Positions 56,263-64,000 of a stretch of DNA of 64,000 nt are shown one piece after another. Origin of the DNA: Oreohelix idahoensis (taxonomy: Eukaryota > Mollusca > Gastropoda > Stylommatophora > Oreohelicidae); assembly GCA_024509875.1 (NCBI GenBank), contig JAMPIV010019079.1, forward strand, positions 143,190-207,189. Direction: 5' to 3'. The position numbers and the translations under genes were made by a program. A model generated the notes under the pieces. It saw only the letters and a list, made by a program, of their open reading frames with translations, searched no databases and was not told where the DNA came from. Position 1 is the first letter of the stretch. Each line of letters starts with the position of its first letter.

Positions 56263-57800
56263 TTATATGTTTTTCTTTGTTTTATGTATATATCTTTTAA
56301 GTATTGATTGGGCATCTCTTGGGGCATCTATACTTAAAACCTTATCACCTGTTAAGTCTATATTGTGATTTCTATAGTAAGTTTTTAATTCAAGCCTTTG
56401 TTGTTTATATTTTTTACAGTGGATCAGGTAGTGGTCTATGTCATTCTCTTCCTGACATTCTTGGCAGTGTTGTTCGTCTACCATAAAGTATGCTGCACCG
56501 AGACGGAGACGCCACAATTTTTTGTTTGATGGTATCTTTAATTCTTCTCTGACCTGGCACGTCCTTGTTGGTTCTTTCAGCAGTTTGAACGCGTGTCTGC
56601 CTTTTCTACTTTTCTTCCATGTTGTCTTCCATTCCTCGTTTATAGTTATCTTCACTTGGCTCTTGATCTCAGACCTTCCTAGTCCTGCTTTTATATTGTT
56701 TTTACTTGTTCTTCCATTCTTGGCGTTCTGGTCTGCCAACTCGTTGCCAGCAATACCTATGTGTGCTGGAACCCACATTAGCCTCACACTACATCCTCTG
56801 TGTCCTAGTGATGTATTAATTGCTAGAATTTCTTCCTTTATGTCTGGCCGGCTACATTTACCTGGGTGTTCTAGTGCTTGTAGTGATGATAGTGAGTCTG
56901 TAAATATCGTAACAGCTTCTGGTGGGTTATCTTCGATTATTTCTAAACTTTTAAGAATTGCTACCATCTCTGCGGTAAAAATTGAAGCCCCTTCTGTTAC
57001 ACTGTAGCTCTTTTTTGTGGTATTACAACTCCGGCACCTAGTTGACCACTATCACCCTTGGATCCATCAGTGTATACGGCCAGACTTTGTTTAGTTAGTT
57101 GATCTATGAACTCTCTACTTATCATTTTGGCTTCCTTATCTTCTATGTTTTGTTTGATCTTTTCTGTAAGTGAGTAGTCTATGATTGGTGTTTTTAGTTC
57201 CCAGGGTGGTATTTTGCTTCTGTATTTATTACTATTTTTAATTGTGTTTGATAGTTCTTTGAACTGCGTTAGGTCTTCTATCGTTCTCCACCCTGTTGGA
57301 TATCTATCTTTATTTAAGGGGACGTCCCATACACTTGGTTGGTTTTTGACAAATGCTTTATGTGCTGGGTGGGTCACTTCTTGTGTTACTTTACTCCAAT
57401 AATTTATTCTCAGTTCTTTCCGTCTTAGATCAAGGGGAGGTATGCCAAGAGCTACTTCTAGCGCTTCTACTGGTGTCGATATAAATGCACTTGTAATGGT
57501 TCTCATGGCTGCATTTTGAATCCTGTCCAGTTTTGCTTTGTTAGAAGCCGCAGCTGAGTCATAGACTATGCTGGCATAATCCAGTTTCCCCCTGATGAAA
57601 GACTTGTAGAACATAAGCATTATTTTATTGCTGGCCCCCCATCCATTACCTTTGACAATCCTTAGTATATTTAGGGGTCCCCTACAGCTTTCTACCAAAT
57701 TGTCTATATGTTTATTATAATTTAGTTGTTTATCTAAAGTTACGCCCAGAAATCTTGTTGTTGAGGAGGTATATATTTTCTGTCCTTTAATGGTTATATT
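56263..57800 (-). pseudogene. LINE E connection region and RNase H
   Basis: From about 57790 the reading gives RFLGVTLDKQLNYNKHIDN. Frame 57698-56997 gives KLDYASIVYDSAAASNKAKLDRIQNAAMR and the RNase H start AVYTDGSKGDSGQLGAGVVIP (first Asp). After a shift near 57000, frame 56967-56263 gives a MVAILKSLEII block just after the catalytic Glu, IFTDSLSSLQALEHP (second Asp) and WVPAHIGIAGNELADQNAK (His, Asp). A CCHC-like segment, CQECQEENDIDHYLIHC, closes the protein. This is a full RNase H domain with catalytic residues present. Confidence 0.9.
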
Positions 57801-57819
57801 GATTTTGTTATTTTTTTTT

Positions 57820-59619
57820 TTAATTTCCTTTACTGAAAATCATACCTACTGTTTTGTTTACATTAATTTGGAGGCCCCAACTTTTCATCCACTCTGAAAC
57901 TTTGTCTATTTGATTTTGAAGTTTTTTGAAAACATGGTCCAAGTTTTTTCCAGATCGCCAAATGGCACAGTCGTCTGCAAATTGAGATACTGCATTCTTA
58001 ATGTCGTTAAATTCGTCTGCTAAGTCATTTACAGCTATAGTGAAAATTGTTGGTGAAATCACTGATCCCTGAGGAATCCCATTCTGTTGTTCATATATAT
58101 CTGACTTATCATTGTTTACCTGTACCGCAAGATACCTGTTCTGTAAAAAAATTTCTATATACCTATAGGTTTTACCAGTAATGCCAATCTTTTTCATTTT
58201 GTAAAGAGCTCCATCTCGCCAGCATTCATCATATGCTCTTGCGACATCTAGAAAAACTGCTACTGTTTTCTCTTTTCTCTTGAACCCTAGCTTTACATCG
58301 TGTTCTAATCTTACAAGCTGGTCTACTGTACTTCTATCTGCTCTAAACCCTGACTGGTTTGGGCTATATAACTGATTTTTTTCCAGGTAGAATTTTAATC
58401 TTTTGTTAACAACAGTTTCCAGTATTTTACCTAGTTGTGATGTTAAGGAGATAGGCCTATATGAACTTACATCATGGGCTTCCTTATTGGGTTTTAGGAT
58501 GGGTACTATCATAGCTAAAAAGATTACATCATTCGAAATAAAATGCTACAGAAGGATGTTGAGAATACCCTGGACAGAAAAAAAGACCAACAGAGAAGTA
58601 CTGCACTCACTAAACGTACAGGAACATTGGCTTCTAAATACCATCGCAATAAGGAAGCTGAAATTTTTCGGTCATATAAAAAGACATAATAGTCTGGAAA
58701 AAACAGTGATGGAAGGCATGGTCCCTGGAAAAAGGGGAAGGGGTCGACCTAGACTTCTGTGTTCCCAGGACATCACAGAGAGTCTGAACTTGTCTTTGGC
58801 TGATGCAGGTCGACTTGCCCAGAATCGTGATGCGTTCAGAGCAGCTGTAATGGAGACAACGTTCTGGAAAGAATATGTCACATGATGACTATCATAGCTA
58901 CTTTCCATGCTTTTGGTATCTTTCCTAAGCTCCAGATTTTATTATAAAGGGAAGTTATTATGTTTATAGTTCTTTTGGGTACTTTCTTAAGGATTTCATA
59001 ACTAAGTATATCTTGCCCTGAGGCCGTATTAGATTTATCTTTTATTGCATTAGTTACTTCTTCCTCTGTTATATCAGCATCTAGATAGTTTGTTTCGTCT
59101 ATCTGATCTGGTAGTTCTTTTGAAAACTGTATCCTAAGTCTTTCTCTTCTCTCATTTTCTTCCTGTCCAAGACTACTTTTTGCACTGACTTTATAGAAAT
59201 ACTCGGCAAGGGCATTAGCTTTTTTTTTATCTGTTTCTGCTCTCTTTGGTAGTTTGATTGTTGGCATTATTGTTTTCTTATTGTTCCCTTTGATTGCCTT
59301 AAGCTTTTTCCATACTTCTTTAATTTGAGTGCTAGGTTTAAGTGACTGGCAAAACTCCTTCCAGTTAGTTTCTTTGGCTTTAAATTTTATTCTGTTAGAT
59401 TCATTCCTAATAAGTTTATACTCATCATAGTTTTCTTCTGTCCTGTTATTTCTATATTTTTGTAATGCCCTTTTTTCTTCTCTCATGACTTTCTCCACCG
59501 CTTTTATTCCACCAGGCAACTGGTTCTTTATTCCACTGAGTTTTTTTCTTTTCTTAGTAATGTTATTTATTGGTTTAAGGTGCTGAGGCATATTTTTATT
59601 TGGTATATATTTTATTGCT
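57820..59619 (-). pseudogene. LINE E reverse transcriptase
   Basis: The minus-strand frame 59834-58888 continues from the endonuclease through a Lys-rich linker to SNTASGQDILSYEILKK. After the 370-bp insertion the frame resumes at 58512 with IVPILKPNKEAHDVSSYRPI, QSGFRADRSTVDQLVRLEHD, AVFLDVARAYDECWRDG (first Asp), NGIPQGSVISPTIFTI and SQFADDCAIWRS (FADD). It ends near a T10 run at 57805-57825, where the frame shifts. Without the insertion and that shift the protein would be nearly continuous. Confidence 0.9.
58518..58887 (+). mobile_element. 370-bp LINE 3' fragment inside LINE E
   Basis: 13-bp TSD ACTATCATAGCTA at 58505-58517 and 58888-58900. The plus-strand frame includes KITSFEIKCYRRMLRIPW, LKFFGHIKRHNSLEKTVMEG and [11 protein letters not shown], the C-terminal region of an RTE-like LINE, with the stop just before the insertion end. 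Strong 5' truncation is typical of LINE insertion. The family resembles the fragment at 50607-50936. Confidence 0.92.
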
Positions 59620-60300
59620 ATTTTTAGAATTTCATTGGTCAGTGTTTCTGCCCACAAGTCAGTATCATCTGATTCCATGTCTTTATATTCCATCACCTCC
59701 AGCTCTGATTGGAAAGCTTCCCAGTTTGCTTTTTTATAGTTGAAGGTAGGTTTCTCTGGTTCTGGGTTTGGAATGACATTTTCATGCATGGTTATTATAA
59801 TGGGCAGATGATCTGAGTTTGTGTCTTGTAGCACTTCCCAATTTACATTCGCTAGGTTGTTAGTTGCTATACTTATGTCTATTGCTGAGTCTGCCCTTTA
59901 GCTTGTGGATTAATTCTTGTTGCAGATCCATCATTTAGTATTAGTAGTTCATTGTTTTCTATGAAGTCAAGTAGGCATTTTCCTGCATTATCTGCATGTT
60001 GTCCACCCCAAGCACAATGATGGGAATTAAAATCGCCTACTATGATTGTTTTGGGGCCTAGTCTGGTACTTATGGCTAGTATTTCTTCATCTTTAATTGT
60101 GCCATCTTTAGCATATACATTTAGAATTGTTAGATTGTTTGGTTCAGCTGCTATAGTAACCTGGATTACCTTCTATATTGGTTGTATTAAATTCTTCCCA
60201 GTCTATGATTTTTACTTTTTCGCTAACTAAGACTGCAACTCCTCCTCCTCTACCTTCTTTCCTCTCGTGTCAAAGTATCTTAAAGCCCTTACAACTATGT
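59620..60300 (-). pseudogene. LINE E endonuclease
   Basis: Broken frames on the minus strand read IIVGDFNSHHCAWGG (Asp-Asn block, about 60045-60000), then IDISIATNNLANVNWEVLQD (about 59885-59825), and in the frame from 59834, TNSDHLPIIITMHE (Asp-His). The N-terminal part (60300-60060) is disrupted by stops. It matches the APE-type endonuclease of I/Jockey elements. Confidence 0.8.
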
Positions 60301-60475
60301 CTATTGTTTGGGTTTTAAATGGGTCTCTTGAGTATTTCCTCCAGTCTCTGATAGTAGGGGTGCAAAATTTTTTTAAATACCCCTACAGTTCCACTGGATA
60401 ATTCTAAATCTTTCTAAATTGAATTTTAACATCATCTAGTATACCTTTTATTTTGGTTAACTATCAAATTTGCTC

Positions 60476-60800
60476 TTATTCTGTATTTCCTGTACTTGTG
60501 GACCCACTATCCATCAAGTTCTCAAGAAAATCCTTATTTATACTTGTCATTATATCCCTAACTTCTTCCGCTAAGTGTGGTAAAAGTCCCTCAAATCGTT
60601 TTTTGATAGTTTCTATGATAGTTTCTTCTAGGTTGCTTTTGTTTTCCTGTTGCCTTTTGTTCTTTTTGACCACTTTCCTATTTTCATCCAATGCTACATT
60701 CCCTTCTCTCCCTATGTTAATCTCCTGTTTTTCACTTTTGAAATGTTCTTTGGTTGCGCTTTTATAGTACTTAGCTTCCGGTGTTGGGTCGGTTAGTGTC
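60476..60800 (-). pseudogene. LINE E ORF1 C-terminal remnant
   Basis: The minus-strand frame (Met at 60691, homologous reading open upstream to about 60800) is charged: ENRKVVKKNKRQQENKSN, then a helical LEETIIETIKKRFEGLLPH. This is comparable in character to the coiled-coil tail of the ORF1 at 51326-51685. No knuckle remains. The assignment is from position just upstream of the endonuclease. Confidence 0.55.
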
Positions 60801-62559
<1,759 letters not shown>

Positions 62560-62757
62560 TTCTTAGTTCGTCCCAAACAGGACGTTGGTTGTGTTGTGTC
62601 CGTTTACAGCGAGGCTGCGATATTTGCGCCTTTCGGCCGACACATCCGACTTCCGCACGGCATTTTGCCTTCCGTCTTCGATACCTACTCTCTCAGCCAG
62701 ACTGCAGTGATGCAGCCTGTTTCCAGGACCACCACTTGGAGTTGGAGTGTGGCGAGA
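62560..62757 (-). mobile_element. Second copy of the SINE-like repeat
   Basis: It matches 51935-52140 in the same orientation: a TTCTTCTTCTT tail on the left, GTCCCAAACAGGACGTTGG (degraded stem), GCGCCTTTCGGCCG, then CTCTCTCAGCCAGACTGCAG and CAGCCTGTTTCCAGGACCAC. The 5' part present in the first copy (52141-52233) is absent or diverged here. No TSD was identified. Confidence 0.8.
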
Positions 62758-63187
62758 GGTTTTTATTTGGCTCTTGGATCAGTATAGTACTGACAATTAC
62801 AGAAATAGAATTTCTGCAGAAAATGGTGAAGTCCCAGTGTCTGAGAGAACTACTGGTATCACAAATTAGTTACGGCTGTGAATGATCTGATCTCGAAAAA
62901 TTAGTAGAGAGGAGACCGACATAACTTGCCACCTCCGCTGTGTAACTAACTGTGATATTAAGACAAGGAAACAGATTTTACTTAACAATGATAAAATTCA
63001 CAAGTCTTCAAATACAATTTCCTTATTATTTATTTAGTATATACACTATCTACTCTTGTGCTGAAGGGTGAATGTTGAAAAAAAAAATGGAATGTAATGG
63101 ATTTGTAAGTTTACATATGATTTACAAATATTTATATAGATATATAAATATATTACAACAAGTTTTCCGATTATAGGAACAAAAATT

Positions 63188-63275
63188 ATATCAGCTGTGC
63201 TGTTATTCAATTATAGTACATGTATCAGCTGTGCTGTTAATTACGTCTATAACATTTATTAGCTACGCTGTTAAT
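63188..63275 (+). repeat. Minisatellite, about 35 bp x 2-3
   Basis: TATCAGCTGTGCTGTTA recurs at about 63189 and 63224, and a variant TATTAGCTACGCTGTTAAT at about 63257, giving a period of about 35 bp. Confidence 0.75.
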
Positions 63276-63923
63276 CTTGTCTCTTTCTACGCTAAATCAC
63301 TTTCTCGTCACTGACACTAACTTTTGCTCACAATGCTGACAGAAATGGTACTAATGTGTACTCATCTCTCTAAGGTCTGTTCTTCTTTGTTTGGTTCACA
63401 CAACAACGGCTGAGGATCGTTCCTTTAGCCCACCCAAGACTGAGGGGGACCAAAGATGTAGATTCTGTGCAACCTCTATGCTCCTGCGGAGTTCCAGGCA
63501 GCTGGATTGACGACCCACGATCTCAGTTTTGATGACACGAATAAAACCTGTAACAAGGAAAAATAGGGGCTAATTTCTGTCCTCGAGCTCACCTATTTCT
63601 AGTGTGGGTGAAATGAGCGTGTCTCAGGTGTCTGCATGTAGGATGAATGACAACATGGCTCAGTATGATTTAGCAATAGCGAGACAAGACAGGTGTCTAC
63701 TTGCAAAACATTCTTTCTGATAAACTAATACATGGATACATTCAATAATATGTACACCTTGGTGAGATACAACCATTTCCTTCCCCCTATAATATACCAG
63801 GCCCTCTCTGACAAGTGCTATAATATATCCTAACAATAACGTTATGTTCTTATGATAGGAGTATATGAGACGAGGACTGTTGGTTATATTTCAGGTGGGA
63901 GTAATCTGAATAGACTGAAGTAT

Positions 63924-63965
63924 GTGAGACAATAGATTGAGATATATGAGACAATAGATTGAGCC
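63924..63965 (+). repeat. Short tandem repeat, about 22 bp x 2
   Basis: TGAGACAATAGATTGAG occurs twice, at about 63924 and 63947. A looser longer repetition (GGACTGTTxxTTGGTTATAT at about 63866 and 63974) surrounds it. Confidence 0.7.
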
Positions 63966-64000
63966 CTAACAAGGACTGTTTTTGGTTATATTGCAGTTGG

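Larger units (their letters stand above)
55917..60800 (-). mobile_element. LINE E, large I/Jockey-like element
   Basis: Minus-strand order: ORF1 C-terminal remnant (about 60800-60476), endonuclease (about 60300-59600), linker and RT (59600-57820), connection region and RNase H (57800-56263), then a 3' UTR reaching the hairpin-like repeat at 55919. It is interrupted at 58518-58887 by a LINE fragment with its own TSD. Domain order fits the I superfamily. Frameshifts occur near A/T runs (57805-57825) and near 59840-60250. The true 5' end was not found. Confidence 0.85.
62758..64000. other. No gene recognised; short tandem repeats
   Basis: Contains a three-unit minisatellite at 63188-63275 and a tandem repeat at 63924-63965 (both listed separately), otherwise AT-rich sequence without coding signatures. 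A short LINE-like reading (ISYGCE near 62865) is too brief to call. Confidence 0.5.

Overview
This is a transposon-dominated stretch of an animal nuclear genome. It is AT-rich, has long (TA)n, (TG)n, (CA)n and (CT)n tracts, no operons, and many frame-broken reverse transcriptases. The only host coding sequence I can defend is one exon on the minus strand (6278-6434) whose translation resembles the N-terminus of the ciliary WD-repeat protein CFAP57. The LINE families (RTE-like endonuclease/RT elements, I/Jockey-like elements with RNase H) and a Ty3/gypsy element with integrase upstream of RT suggest an aquatic invertebrate, perhaps a lophotrochozoan such as a mollusc. That taxonomic guess is inference and weak.

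Layout. 49-3210: I/Jockey-like LINE remnant (minus). 3715-6225: two old fragments of 'family A' RTE-like LINE (plus), one carrying a 203-bp insertion. 6226-6449: CFAP57 exon with a tandemly duplicated splice donor. 6642-7577: short 'family B' LINE copy with a 5' inversion and an 11-bp target-site duplication (TSD). 7578-10990: no gene seen. 11163-20210: a family A LINE insertion with inverted 5' segment, bounded by a 15-bp TSD, split by a nearly intact Ty3/gypsy element (11465-20137; LTRs about 1.96 kb). 20412-22951: a hAT-like MITE and two tRNA-like SINEs.

23.0-43.3 kb is a nest. LINE 'C' (plus) lies in older LINE debris. It received a SINE (23478-23721), a full-length LINE 'D' (24597-28730, minus) and a full-length LINE A (29157-32394, plus). 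Its RT is then cut at 33220 by the putative LTR of a second, decayed gypsy element. That element is itself interrupted by a pogo/Tigger DNA transposon sitting in a (TA)n tract (35261-37533) and by RTE-like fragments (about 39770-42300). TSDs and continuation of the LINE C reading frame across each insertion give the order of events.

43.3-46.7 kb: no gene, a 110-bp repeat pair and microsatellites. 46713-50032: full-length LINE B (minus) with a 13-bp TSD. 50.6-53.6 kb: LINE fragment and an I/Jockey-like ORF1 (minus) interrupted by a 308-bp SINE-like insert. 55.9-60.8 kb: large I/Jockey-like LINE 'E' (minus; ORF1 end, endonuclease, RT, RNase H) carrying a 370-bp LINE 3' fragment. 60.8-64.0 kb: a long (TA)n tract, a second copy of the SINE-like repeat, and minisatellites.

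Many coding breaks are single-base changes in homopolymer runs, so sequencing or assembly indels are a real alternative to natural decay. Family letters A-E are my labels. All family assignments are by eye, without a database search.
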